DNA of 64,000 bases. Source: Psychrobacter immobilis. Its GTDB lineage: Bacteria > Pseudomonadota > Gammaproteobacteria > Pseudomonadales > Moraxellaceae. The stretch is taken from contig NZ_CAJGZN010000014.1 of the NCBI RefSeq assembly GCF_904846235.1, positions 1 to 64,000 on the forward strand, given 5' to 3'. Below, piece after piece: positions 7,857 to 16,167 of this stretch. The notes under the pieces are model-generated. The model searched no databases, had not been told where the DNA came from, and saw nothing but the letters and a program-made list of their open reading frames with translations. The position numbers were made by a program, and so were the translations under genes. Numbering within the stretch: position 1 is the stretch's first letter; each line of letters opens with the position of its first letter.

Positions 7857-9302
7857 TTAGCTTTTTTCTTTAATCACGCGCGTGACGTCAGCCGCGTTGA
7901 CATCGCTGTTGGGTAAACCACCAAAGGTGACACGCACATAGTTAGTAATATTAGCAATCTGTGCAGGGCTTAAGTCTTCTGAGAGGCCGGGCATTTTTGG
8001 TGCTGTGTTAAAGGCACCTTTTGCCCCAAATGCAATGACGCCAATCAGTGCATCAGGTTTTACGCGGCGAATACTACTGAGGCCAACGATGGATGCGTAG
8101 CGAGCATCGGGCTGGGCGTAACCGTCGACGCCATGACAGCTAGCGCAATGGATGAGATATAAGTCTTTTGGCGAATTGCTGTCCAAGTTATTATTGCTGC
8201 CGCTATTGTTGGCACTGTTGACAGTATTCGTTTTAGCCTGTGCCAGATAGTCTTTCTGCTCTAGCAAGTCATAAGTAATGGAGTTACTGACTGGTTGCGG
8301 TAGACGAGAGACATTGACAGGTATCAAGTAGTCATCGGTCTTAATGGCTGGAACGACTTTTAAATAGTCAGCCATCGCTATAAGGTCTTCATCAGTGAGA
8401 TAACGCGTACTGTGCGCCACGGCTTCTGCCATCGGGCCGCCCGCATAAGCGCGCTTATCAAGCGTGCCTGTACGCAGGTAAGTTACGATATCCATTTCGC
8501 TCCAAAGGCCGATACCTGTGTCGTTGTCAGGCGTAATATTCGGTGCAAACCATTTACCAAGTGGTGCGCCGGATAAATAGCGGTCTTTATCAAGACCTTG
8601 AGTTAAGTTACGCGGGGTATGACAGGTGCCACAGTGCTCTAGGTTATTGACCAGATACTCACCGCGCTGCTGGGTTTGGGTTAGGCCTGAGCGGTTTTCG
8701 GTAGAGGGCACATTGATGACATTCCATGCCAGCATTAAGCTACGAATATTTAATGGAAAAGGCAAATGAGTGGTTTTTTCAGGTGGTTTGTCTACGATAG
8801 GTACGGTCTGAAAATAAGCAAATAATGCACTGATATCCTCATCTGTCATGCCATGATAAGACGGGTAAGGCATCGCAGGATAAAGCTGATGATTGGGTGC
8901 ACGACCTTTTCGCAAAGCCTTTTTGAAGTTAGATTCAGTATAGTTGCCGATGCCATAGCGCGTTGACGGTGTGATATTGGTCGAGTAGATATTGCCAATC
9001 GGCGTCTCAATTGGTACGCCGCCACTATAGTCATCACGGTGGCAGGCCATACAGTCAGCGGTACGCGCCACGTAAGCCCCGCGGTTGGCAAGCGCACTAT
9101 TAGCAGGGCTGACATTTGGCAGGGTTATTCGACTGGGCAAAGTTTCCATTGGCAGGCTGACTGTGCCTGCCATCACGACGGTAGACACTAAGCTGAATCC
9201 CAACGTTAATGTCAGCGTCAGTGTTATTATCGAAGAAAATGACAATGCTGGCATGACGGCAGAAAGTGGCTTCACAATGTCCTTATAATACCGATGAATC
9301 AT
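7857..9302 (-). CDS. Triheme c-type cytochrome (alcohol/gluconate dehydrogenase cytochrome subunit type)
   Basis: Exported electron-transfer protein of 481 aa with three heme-binding sites: CMACH (in TADCMACHRDD), CGTCH (in LEHCGTCHTPRN) and CASCH (in IHCASCHGVDG). The three cytochrome c domains in tandem match the cytochrome subunits of membrane-bound alcohol, gluconate and sorbitol dehydrogenases. The ATG at 9302 has AAGGAATT at good spacing; a longer frame up to 9356 lacks it. The N-terminus is a long hydrophobic signal. It is upstream of the amine oxidase (94 bp gap) and probably shuttles its electrons to the quinone pool or terminal oxidase. Confidence 0.85.
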   Translation of the reverse strand: MIHRYYKDIVKPLSAVMPALSFSSIITLTLTLTLGFSLVSTVVMAGTVSLPMETLPSRITLPNVSPANSALANRGAYVARTADCMACHRDDYSGGVPIETPIGNIYSTNITPSTRYGIGNYTESNFKKALRKGRAPNHQLYPAMPYPSYHGMTDEDISALFAYFQTVPIVDKPPEKTTHLPFPLNIRSLMLAWNVINVPSTENRSGLTQTQQRGEYLVNNLEHCGTCHTPRNLTQGLDKDRYLSGAPLGKWFAPNITPDNDTGIGLWSEMDIVTYLRTGTLDKRAYAGGPMAEAVAHSTRYLTDEDLIAMADYLKVVPAIKTDDYLIPVNVSRLPQPVSNSITYDLLEQKDYLAQAKTNTVNSANNSGSNNNLDSNSPKDLYLIHCASCHGVDGYAQPDARYASIVGLSSIRRVKPDALIGVIAFGAKGAFNTAPKMPGLSEDLSPAQIANITNYVRVTFGGLPNSDVNAADVTRVIKEKS

Positions 9303-9376
9303 GTCTAATTCCTTTTTAAGCTTTCTGCAAATCACTACCAGTATCCATTCAGACAATGGCGAAACGTTAAAAAATA

Positions 9377-9990
9377 CTACTGTCTGGCGGCTTCGACTTT
9401 GATACTTAAGTCAAGGTTTTTGGTCAGTCCGAACCAAGCGAATTTATTGATATTCCATTTTGTGCGATTAATCGTAGCAGTGAACTCGCCACCGCAAACA
9501 TCTTTTCTGATGCTCGTGTTTAGATAACAATCGAACTTAGTCGCGGTGAGGCTAATTGGGTGGGTCTCGCCATGCAGTGTCAGTTGTCCATCTACCCGAG
9601 TGACCTGAGGGCTTTTTTATCTTGATTAAAATGCCATTTTGTCGATTCAAAATGCGCTGAAGGAAACCTCTGCATATCAAAAAATTCAGGCCCCGTTAAA
9701 CTATTATTGAAAGAAGGGTTGCCCGTATTTAAAGAGTTTATCGGTATGATTAGTGAGATGTTGCCTAATCTTTGGCTTGGATCGTATTGCAATTGACCTT
9801 TGATATTGTAAAAGCCACCAGTCGTGGCTGAACTCTTAAAGCGTTCGATAGCAAATCGAATATGAGTGCTGGCAGGATTAATAGCGTAACTGGCAGCTTG
9901 ACTGCTATTTGCAGCGCCTACGAGCAATAATAAAATGGTCAAAAAAGAATAGATATGCGAAGGTTTTGGCCTAATAAACAACAAGCGCAT
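9377..9990 (-). pseudogene. YceI-family periplasmic protein, frameshifted
   Basis: From 9990 the frame encodes a signal peptide (ending NSSQAAS) and the start of a YceI lipocalin-like domain: YAINPASTHIRFAIERF, LQYDPSQRLGNISLIIP and FFDMQRFPSAHFESTKW. It stops at about 9592. In the neighbouring frame the rest of the domain continues: VTRVDGQLTLHGETHPISL, then CGGEFTATINRTKWNINKF and a TAG at 9377. The break falls at a run of six A (minus strand, near 9613-9618); a seventh A restores one ~200-aa frame. So it is either a fresh loss-of-function mutation, a slippage-prone site or a base-calling error. YceI proteins bind isoprenoid quinones or lipids in the periplasm. It heads the cytochrome/amine oxidase operon. 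Confidence 0.8.
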
Positions 9991-10168
9991 AGCTACATTC
10001 CTTTACTGGCTATTGAAATAGAGGAGCTTATTCACAAGCGCTATCCTTGCGTTTGCTTAACAATAAGCCAGTGATTGTTTATTATTTATACAGGGTTTTT
10101 CAAATACTTAGTAGTGCTATTTTAGTAAAGAGATAACGAACGACTCTGTCACGTCCGAACGTCAATTC

Positions 10169-10259
10169 TAAGTACTGATAAATGAGTACTGATAGCTAAT
10201 TACTGAAGCTAAGTACTGATGCATAAGTACTGAACCTAGGTATTGAAGCTAAGTGCTAA
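10169..10259. repeat. Degenerate 13-14 bp tandem repeat (TAAGTACTGA core), seven copies
   Basis: The core AGTACTGA, or a one- to two-base variant, begins at 10171, 10185, 10199, 10212, 10226, 10239 and 10252, giving an alternating 13/14-bp period. The array lies between the stop of the PAP2 gene (10262) and the start of yceI (9990), so it is upstream of the yceI operon. The core contains the palindrome AGTACT. It may be a decayed minisatellite or a cluster of protein sites; nothing distinguishes these here. Confidence 0.7.
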
Positions 10260-10261
10260 CT

Positions 10262-11071
10262 TTAAGTGTTAGAGTGCTCAATGTTAGACAAGCTCAGACC
10301 AGTATGTCCTTTATCATCGTTGGTGCTGTATGCTTTATTTTTAATCGATTGTTTAAAAAATAAGGCTGCGAGCGCACAAGCTATCGTTAATGACAGCAGC
10401 ATTGAGACCAATGTATGACTAAAGAAGTGATCGCCAAACAGCATTTTATACAGTCCCATTGTCCAGCCCAAAACGGTTACTGATATGACTATCTGATAGC
10501 GGTATTTTCTTAGTGTCGGTAAAAAAGCCAGTCCATATAAAGAAAATCCTGCGCTGGCATGAGCTGCTGGGAAGCATCTGGCAGGCGTTGCTGCTACGAT
10601 GTTTTGCCAAAGATTGAGGTAGGGTAAATCCCCATTAAAAATAACCAAGTCATTTGGGCAACTAACATGGGTGACGCCTTTGAGCGTGGCAATGGTAGCA
10701 GGTACAATCGCCAATATAATCAGTAGGTAGCTAATCTCGCGCATAGGTAAAGGAAGCATAAATTTATCAAGTTTATTATGACTGAGCTTATTGCGGTTTA
10801 AGGCAGTAGCATTAAGCCTTGACTGTCTATACTTGATGATTAAAACCGCTATGAGATAGACAGCCAAAAGAATCAATAATACTTTGGGTAAATCATAAAA
10901 GATAAATGCATAAGGCTGCGCGCCTTTTTCGAGTACCCAGTGTCCATTGTTATAAAAAAGCTTACTGATGCGTACATCTAATTGGCTATGCTCAAAAACT
11001 AAGGTGGCCATGATGGTCACGCACAGTAGTTTTAGCCAGTCCCAAGTCATTGCGTTGTTTTCTGAAGTCAT
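10262..11071 (-). CDS. PAP2-family membrane phosphatase
   Basis: Polytopic membrane protein of 269 aa. The PAP2 signature is present in two parts: CFPAAHASAG (about residues 166-175, variant of the PSGH motif) and LFGDHFFSHTLVS (about 211-223, the S/G-x-H-x3-D/H third motif). Such enzymes dephosphorylate undecaprenyl diphosphate, phosphatidylglycerol phosphate or lipid A. It follows dgkA by 118 bp on the same strand, and a histidine kinase relic lies upstream of dgkA. In related bacteria such a grouping is associated with lipid A or envelope modification, so a role in that process is a reasonable guess. The soluble C-terminal tail (HTGLSLSNIEHSNT) is unremarkable. Confidence 0.82.
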   Translation of the reverse strand: MTSENNAMTWDWLKLLCVTIMATLVFEHSQLDVRISKLFYNNGHWVLEKGAQPYAFIFYDLPKVLLILLAVYLIAVLIIKYRQSRLNATALNRNKLSHNKLDKFMLPLPMREISYLLIILAIVPATIATLKGVTHVSCPNDLVIFNGDLPYLNLWQNIVAATPARCFPAAHASAGFSLYGLAFLPTLRKYRYQIVISVTVLGWTMGLYKMLFGDHFFSHTLVSMLLSLTIACALAALFFKQSIKNKAYSTNDDKGHTGLSLSNIEHSNT

Positions 11072-11189
11072 GACTACACCTGATAACGTATATGCGATGT
11101 TGATAGATCCTAATACGACCTTCGTTTTATTATTTTTCTAAGATAGTGCTAGCAGCGTGTTGCGCTGTTATACGAATGCTCGTCATGCT

Positions 11190-11663
11190 TTAATAAAATA
11201 GCGCAGACAACGCCATTACCCATAAAACCATTAACAAACTTAACGCTAAGAACTGTGCTGCAGAGCCGACATCTTTTGCAATTTTTGCGAGCGGGTGTTT
11301 GGCCGTGGAAGTATGGTCGACACAGGCTTCAATTCCTGTATTGAGCAGCTCAACAATCAAAGATAAAAAAGAAGCGACGACTAGCATCATTTTTATACCA
11401 AGCGCAAAAGGCATAACGATGACAGCAGCCAGCAGTACAAGGTTGAGCCACACAACTTGTCTAAAAGCCGCTTCAAATTTATATGCGGCTTTAAAGCCAT
11501 CTATAGAGTAACCAGTGGCTTTTACAATGCGGTAAAGCCCCGTTTTACCTTTGGCATGACCTGCAAAGCTGTCAGCTGCAAGTGCACTATCATGTGCTGT
11601 TTGGTTGACAGAACTATGCTCGGTTGACGGCTCTATAAGGTTGGTATGAGTAATTTGCTTCAT
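11190..11663 (-). CDS. dgkA: Diacylglycerol kinase
   Basis: Small trimeric membrane kinase that phosphorylates diacylglycerol released during synthesis of envelope phosphoglycerol or phosphoethanolamine groups. The protein is 157 aa, longer than the ~120 aa core because of a ~40-residue N-terminal extension. Diagnostic motifs are RIVKATGYSIDGFKAAY, KFEAAFRQ and the catalytic ELLNTGIEACVDH, followed by AKDVGSAAQFLAL. Three hydrophobic helices follow. It is upstream of the PAP2 gene in the same direction and downstream of the kinase relic. Confidence 0.92.
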   Translation of the reverse strand: MKQITHTNLIEPSTEHSSVNQTAHDSALAADSFAGHAKGKTGLYRIVKATGYSIDGFKAAYKFEAAFRQVVWLNLVLLAAVIVMPFALGIKMMLVVASFLSLIVELLNTGIEACVDHTSTAKHPLAKIAKDVGSAAQFLALSLLMVLWVMALSALFY

Positions 11664-11783
11664 ATGGCACTCTTAATGGTCTATTAAAATTAAGATAGCC
11701 TGAGTATAAGACGGGAGAGGTTAAGAAAACGTTAAGAGGACATAGAGGGGTGAGAATAAAGAGTAATAGGTATTTAAATTTTT

Positions 11784-11816
11784 CATTTCCCCATCATAAT
11801 TACTGATGGGGAAATG
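11784..11816 (-). terminator. Hairpin between kinase relic and dgkA
   Basis: CATTTCCCCATCA (11784-11796) and its exact reverse complement (11804-11816) form a 13-bp stem with a 7-base loop. Read on the minus strand it is followed by GAAAAATTT, so it could end transcription from the kinase gene 26 bp after its stop codon. Confidence 0.7.
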
Positions 11817-11841
11817 AAGATATCTTTGGACTATCACTAGG

Positions 11842-12019
11842 TTATTTATAATAAATACTAAAGGTGCTTCCACCTGAGCGATTGGCTTGATGAGTGAGCT
11901 GCCAGCCCATATGCGACATGATACGCTGGACGATACTGAGTCCTAGACCTGAGCCTTCAACCTTATGTTTTGTCTCATGCTCTGACGACAGGATTGTTTG
12001 CTCGTCTTTATACTGAGAC
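11842..12019 (-). pseudogene. Sensor histidine kinase, C-terminal ATPase remnant
   Basis: The minus strand encodes about 58 residues ending at a TAA at 11842: the G2 box GSGLGLSIVQRIMSHMGW, then NRSGGSTFSIYYK, the end of a HATPase_c domain. Upstream the frame reads QYKDEQTILSSEHETKHKVE and then meets the 20-bp tRNA-like repeat at 12,020-12,039, where a stop codon occurs in frame. Everything N-terminal (sensor, HisKA, N box) is missing, as is any response regulator. The break coincides exactly with the putative island boundary. The neighbourhood (dgkA, PAP2) suggests an envelope-stress or PmrB-like kinase, but the fragment is too short to say. Confidence 0.8.
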
Positions 12020-12039
12020 CCTCTACCATGTCAAGGTAG
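12020..12039. repeat. Left copy of 20-bp tRNA-Val core repeat (candidate att)
   Basis: CCTCTACCATGTCAAGGTAG is identical and in the same orientation to 59,931-59,950, the anticodon stem-loop of tRNA-Val(GAC). The match stops at both ends. The tRNA 3' half does not follow on the left, where kinase sequence begins instead. Confidence 0.75.
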
Positions 12040-12357
12040 GTCGACCAAAGTTTATATCCTGACAATATCTTATACGCATTGATATTAATAGCCCGTCAAT
12101 GTTATACGATCAAATAATCACGATGTAAATTATAGTTAAATAAAATTTAACTCGTATTTAGGCACTGTATTTTTATAGTGTTTTTACCTCTACTCAAGCC
12201 CTTCTTAAACTGCAAAACTATGTGTGTTCGTTGAGAATCTATTCTTATTACGTCTACTATTGTCGTTTTTGAACTTCTACATATTGTTTCTACTGCTTAT
12301 TCTCTGCATGATATAAGGAGATTACTGTCCTAATCCCTGCATATTTCTGAGGAACAT
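12040..12357. other. Gene-free AT-rich stretch at left island end
   Basis: About 318 bp with no reading frame that resembles a protein. Several T-rich runs and weak -10-like hexamers; the last bases (GAGGAAC) are the ribosome site of the fic gene. No terminal inverted repeat or tRNA fragment beyond the 20-bp core was seen. Confidence 0.5.
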
Positions 12358-13479
12358 ATGAAGCATGTTACTTATATTCATGAACATCCAAACTGGACTG
12401 AATGGCAATGGTTGGACAAAAATCTATTGCCACTCGTCAGTCGTGTGCGGATATTACAAGGCCATTTATTAGGAAAGCTGCTAACACTAGGATTCGATCT
12501 GAATGTTGAGGCGCAATTGGATGCGGTGACCTTAGAGATTATTAAAAATTCTGAGATAGAAGGTGAAACGCTAAATGGTGAACAAATGCGCTCCTTAGTT
12601 GCGGGGTATTTAGGGTTAGATAGTGCCAGCATGCCAACCACTACTCGTGAAATTGATGCGGTGTTAGAGATGATGCTAAGTGCCACCTATCGTTATCAAC
12701 AGCCGTTATTATTAAATGATTTACTTGGATGGTATCGAGCATTATTTCCAGCTGGATATAGTAGTCTTTATCGTATTCAAGCAGGCAGTATCCGTGATGA
12801 TAGTAAAGGACCAATGCAAGTAGTTTCTGGTGGGTATGGTCGTGAGCAGGTTCATTTTGTTGCCCCGAGTGCCGATAGGTTGCCAGATGAGTTAAGCAAA
12901 TTTTTATTGTGGTTTAACACTTCGTCAAATAAGCAAGACGATATAGATTTGGTCATAAAAGCAGGTGTTTCTCATTTATGGTTTGTGACTTTGCATCCAT
13001 TCGATGATGGAAATGGACGACTAACACGAGCACTCACAGAACGTATGCTGGCAAAAAGCGATAACAGTGCCCAACGCTTTTATAGTATGTCAGCGCAAAT
13101 TCTTAAACAGCGTAATGACTATTACAAAATACTAGAACGTACGCAAAAAGGTGATAAAGATATCACGGATTGGTTGGTGTGGTTTTTGCAAACGCTAGAG
13201 CAATCCCTCATTGTAGCTCAAGAAACCACGGATAAAATTATCAGTAAGGCGGGCTTTTGGCAGACGCATCGACAGTACGCTTTAAATGATAGGCAAGTAA
13301 AAATGCTAAATATTTTGCTGACTGATTTTTATGGCAAACTTACCACTAAGAAATGGGCGACTATGACCAAGTGTTCTATAGACACTGCACTACGAGATAT
13401 TAATGATTTAATAGAGAAGGACATGATGCAAAAATCTATAGCATCAGGACGTAGTACGAGTTATGAGTTGGTTTTATGA
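12358..13479 (+). CDS. Fic-domain protein with N-terminal DUF4172 and C-terminal winged helix
   Basis: Protein of 373 aa. Residues 1-~90 match the DUF4172 N-terminus found on Fic proteins (EHPNWTEWQWLDKNLL; then IIKNSEIEGE). The latter resembles the class II Fic autoinhibitory helix, whose Glu blocks ATP gamma-phosphate binding. The catalytic Fic motif is HPFDDGNGRLTRAL (about 219-232), with the active His and the anion-binding GNGR intact. A C-terminal winged-helix-like region (KLTTKKWATMTKCSIDTALR) follows. Such enzymes usually transfer AMP to a protein target in the cytoplasm; targets are unknown. It is monocistronic at the left end of the island, with GAGGAAC as ribosome site. Confidence 0.87.
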   Translation: MKHVTYIHEHPNWTEWQWLDKNLLPLVSRVRILQGHLLGKLLTLGFDLNVEAQLDAVTLEIIKNSEIEGETLNGEQMRSLVAGYLGLDSASMPTTTREIDAVLEMMLSATYRYQQPLLLNDLLGWYRALFPAGYSSLYRIQAGSIRDDSKGPMQVVSGGYGREQVHFVAPSADRLPDELSKFLLWFNTSSNKQDDIDLVIKAGVSHLWFVTLHPFDDGNGRLTRALTERMLAKSDNSAQRFYSMSAQILKQRNDYYKILERTQKGDKDITDWLVWFLQTLEQSLIVAQETTDKIISKAGFWQTHRQYALNDRQVKMLNILLTDFYGKLTTKKWATMTKCSIDTALRDINDLIEKDMMQKSIASGRSTSYELVL

Positions 13480-13689
13480 TAAAGAATATGAGCTTTAGAG
13501 AACTTTTATACGGTGTTACAATTTAATGTGTTCGCACAAATTATGCTTATATAGAGATTATGAGGTACTTACGAACTACTATCCAATTAGCGTCAAATTC
13601 TAAGAAAATATGGTGCTATAAGCAAAGGATGAAGCGTTCAAGAAAACACTCTTGAACGCATTTTTGGTAGCTCGTAAAAAAACATTCTT

Positions 13690-14940
13690 TCATTCAGTTA
13701 AAGATATTGTTTGATTCAGAGTAGCCGGCTGTCTAGATATGAGTACCTCTCCCTCTCTTACAGAGTATAAAACATCGCCCTGTTTTTGGATTACTTCGAC
13801 ATCATTGCTACCTTCAAGAATAATAAAGTTTGCAGGCTTACCTACTTCTATACCGTAGTTTGCAGATATATTGAGCGTTTTAGCACCATTATCTGTAATT
13901 AAGTCTAATGCAGTTTCTAAATCCTCGTATCCCATCATATGACATGAGTGAATCCCTGAATCTAGAACACGAAGTAGTTTGCCATTACCTAGTGTGTACC
14001 ATGGATCTTGTATAGAGTCTTGACCGAAACATATATTCATTCCAGCATCTTTTATCTCTTTAACTCGTGTGATACCGCGAATCTTAGGATAACCATCAAA
14101 GCGTCCTTGTAGATGCATATTTTCAGTAGGAAGAGCAATAAAATTTATTTTAGATTTTTTTAGTAAACGAAATAATTTGGAACAATACGCATTGTTATAA
14201 GAGTGCATTGCAGTAGTATGGCTTGCTGTCACTCGTTCTCCAATCCCTTTTTCTAAAGCGGCTGTAGCCAATACTTCCAAAAACCTTGATGCGCCATCGT
14301 CTATTTCATCACAATGGACATCAACCAACTTTCCATGCCTTTCCGCAAGGTCGATGATCCATCGCATCGACTCAACCCCATATTCTCTAGTATATTCAAA
14401 ATGAGGAATGCCACCGATGACATCAGCACCTTGTTCAAGTGCTTTTTCCATCAGTGCCTTGCCGTTGGGAAAGGAAAAAATACCTTCTTGGGGGAATGCA
14501 ACTATTTGTAAATCAATATAAGCATTGAGTTTTTCTTTTAAAGCGACTATTGCTTTTAAGGCAACTAATTCAGGATCGGTAATATCAACATGTGTGCGAA
14601 TGTGTTGAACGCCATTTTCGACCAATAGTTGTACGGCTTTTAATACTCGTCGCTGAACATCTTCGCTAGTTAACATTGGCTTACGTTCAGCCCAACGCTC
14701 TATCCCTTCAAACAACGTGCCACTCAAATTCCAGTTTGGCTCGCCTGCTGTAAATACAGCATCAAGGTGAATATGAGGCTCAACAAATGGAGCGGATAGC
14801 AGATTCATTTTTGCATCAAGACTTGACTCTAATGCAATGACTGGGCCATCTTGTTCAATGATACTTACAAACTTCCCATTTTTGCACTCAAGACTATATA
14901 GACCTTGTTTGCCTCGTAGTTTGGCATTGTTAATAATCAT
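13690..14940 (-). CDS. codA: Cytosine deaminase (CodA-like amidohydrolase)
   Basis: Metal-dependent amidohydrolase of 416 aa converting cytosine to uracil and ammonia, or a close analogue reaction. Long stretches match the CodA family: PHIHLDAVFTAGEPNWNLSG, TLFEGIERWAERK, IRTHVDITDPELVALKAI, DLQIVAFPQEGI, IPHFEYTREYGVESM, VDVHCDEIDDGASRF and VTASHTTAMHSYNNAY. The metal ligands HIH, the H of VHCDE and the late Asp (FGQDSI) are in place. The segment after the last ligand (QDSIQDPWYTLGNG) and NFIALPTENMHLQ differ from E. coli CodA (GHDDV, NFVANPLVNIHLQ), so isoguanine or another aminopyrimidine is possible. Last gene of the codB-pucR-codA operon, 35 bp after the regulator. Confidence 0.82.
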   Translation of the reverse strand: MIINNAKLRGKQGLYSLECKNGKFVSIIEQDGPVIALESSLDAKMNLLSAPFVEPHIHLDAVFTAGEPNWNLSGTLFEGIERWAERKPMLTSEDVQRRVLKAVQLLVENGVQHIRTHVDITDPELVALKAIVALKEKLNAYIDLQIVAFPQEGIFSFPNGKALMEKALEQGADVIGGIPHFEYTREYGVESMRWIIDLAERHGKLVDVHCDEIDDGASRFLEVLATAALEKGIGERVTASHTTAMHSYNNAYCSKLFRLLKKSKINFIALPTENMHLQGRFDGYPKIRGITRVKEIKDAGMNICFGQDSIQDPWYTLGNGKLLRVLDSGIHSCHMMGYEDLETALDLITDNGAKTLNISANYGIEVGKPANFIILEGSNDVEVIQKQGDVLYSVREGEVLISRQPATLNQTISLTE

Positions 14941-14975
14941 GGTGTCTCCTAATTGGTAATTATATTTTATAAAAG

Positions 14976-16124
14976 TTAACTGATGTAACGATCTGCAATG
15001 AGCGCTATTTGCAAACTCAATCGCTGTTGAGCATTACTTAAATTAATACCCGTCAACGTTTCTATCTTTTCTAATCGATTAGACAAAGTGTTTCTGTGTA
15101 TATTCATTGCCAATGCTGTCTGACGCATTGAACATAAATTATCAAAATAGCAAGCTAAAGTAGTTTTTAAAACCAAACTCTGATTATCCTGTTTGTTGAA
15201 AATATCACCTAGATACTGACGACAAAAAGAGTCAATTTCATTGTTATCGATATGAGTAAAAAGCTGAGCAATACCTAACGAGTTGTAATGTATAACTTCG
15301 TTTCTATTATTATCTCTACGAAATTTAGCGCTTTGTCTTGCCTGTGAAACGGCTTTATAAATGACTTTTAATTCTTTTGCATCGCTAACACCAATAGTGC
15401 AATTAAAGCCATATGCAAGCAGTTTTTGATGCAATTGATTCCATCGTTTCATACTATCATCACAGTATTCCGCTGATGTCGGCATAATCGCCAGCCAGCC
15501 TTGATGCAGCTCCGTAATAGGAAGTTGAACGCCCTCGTTCAGCATGAATTGACTGATTAAGTAATCTCCTTTAATGACTTCTTCATCAGTAATACGATTG
15601 AATTTAATAAAAGCGACAGATAACTGTTGAGCGGGATTAAGTCCTATTTCTGTGGCTTTAATCAGGTCTATTTCAGATATGTTGGGATTGTCTGCCAAGT
15701 TCTGTAGAAACCAACGACTGGATTTATTATTGAGACCATCCATGATGATCGCGTTAGATAATATTTCGGTAACATTGACCATTGGCAGTGAATAAGGCTG
15801 TTCAAAAATAGGAAAATGTTGTTCATTAGCAAAATCTAAAACTTCAATAGGAATAGTATCGAGATAGGGTGAGTGAGTTAAAATCACTAACCCACTCGTA
15901 CATTGTTTTTTTGCTTTTTTAATGAGAGTAATAAAGTCTTGAACAGTCCAGTTCCAATTTAACCCTGTAACAAAGATCAATTCTCCACCTTTTGTCCAGT
16001 TTTCTATCTCTGTGTTTTCTGCGATATAGGGCCAACGTATAGCGTTTTTACTGCCTTGTAGCCCTGCTCGAAACTCAAGCTTTTCTAGTCCGCTTATTTG
16101 ACTTAACGATTCAATAGATATCAT
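14976..16124 (-). CDS. PucR-family transcriptional regulator
   Basis: Protein of 382 aa with the PucR architecture: an N-terminal purine-catabolism-type sensing domain (about residues 5-125, including GLQGSKNAIRWPYIAENTEI and GGELIFVTGLNW), a central GGDEF-like linker, and a C-terminal HTH_30 domain (RQTALAMNIHRNTLSNRLEKIE, about 340-362). PucR proteins activate purine or pyrimidine catabolic genes in response to nucleobase or nitrogen status. It lies between codB and codA on the same strand, so it probably controls this operon. In the ancestral sequence the codB stop overlapped its start codon; an IS1595 insertion now separates them. Confidence 0.85.
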   Translation of the reverse strand: MISIESLSQISGLEKLEFRAGLQGSKNAIRWPYIAENTEIENWTKGGELIFVTGLNWNWTVQDFITLIKKAKKQCTSGLVILTHSPYLDTIPIEVLDFANEQHFPIFEQPYSLPMVNVTEILSNAIIMDGLNNKSSRWFLQNLADNPNISEIDLIKATEIGLNPAQQLSVAFIKFNRITDEEVIKGDYLISQFMLNEGVQLPITELHQGWLAIMPTSAEYCDDSMKRWNQLHQKLLAYGFNCTIGVSDAKELKVIYKAVSQARQSAKFRRDNNRNEVIHYNSLGIAQLFTHIDNNEIDSFCRQYLGDIFNKQDNQSLVLKTTLACYFDNLCSMRQTALAMNIHRNTLSNRLEKIETLTGINLSNAQQRLSLQIALIADRYIS

Positions 16125-16167
16125 TAATTAAATACTCTGTTTTCGGTGGTTTTTTACAGTAGATAGA

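Noticed and set aside
10169-10259. CRISPR array
   Set aside because: Period of 13-14 bp and degenerate units are far too short for repeats and spacers; no cas genes in the window.
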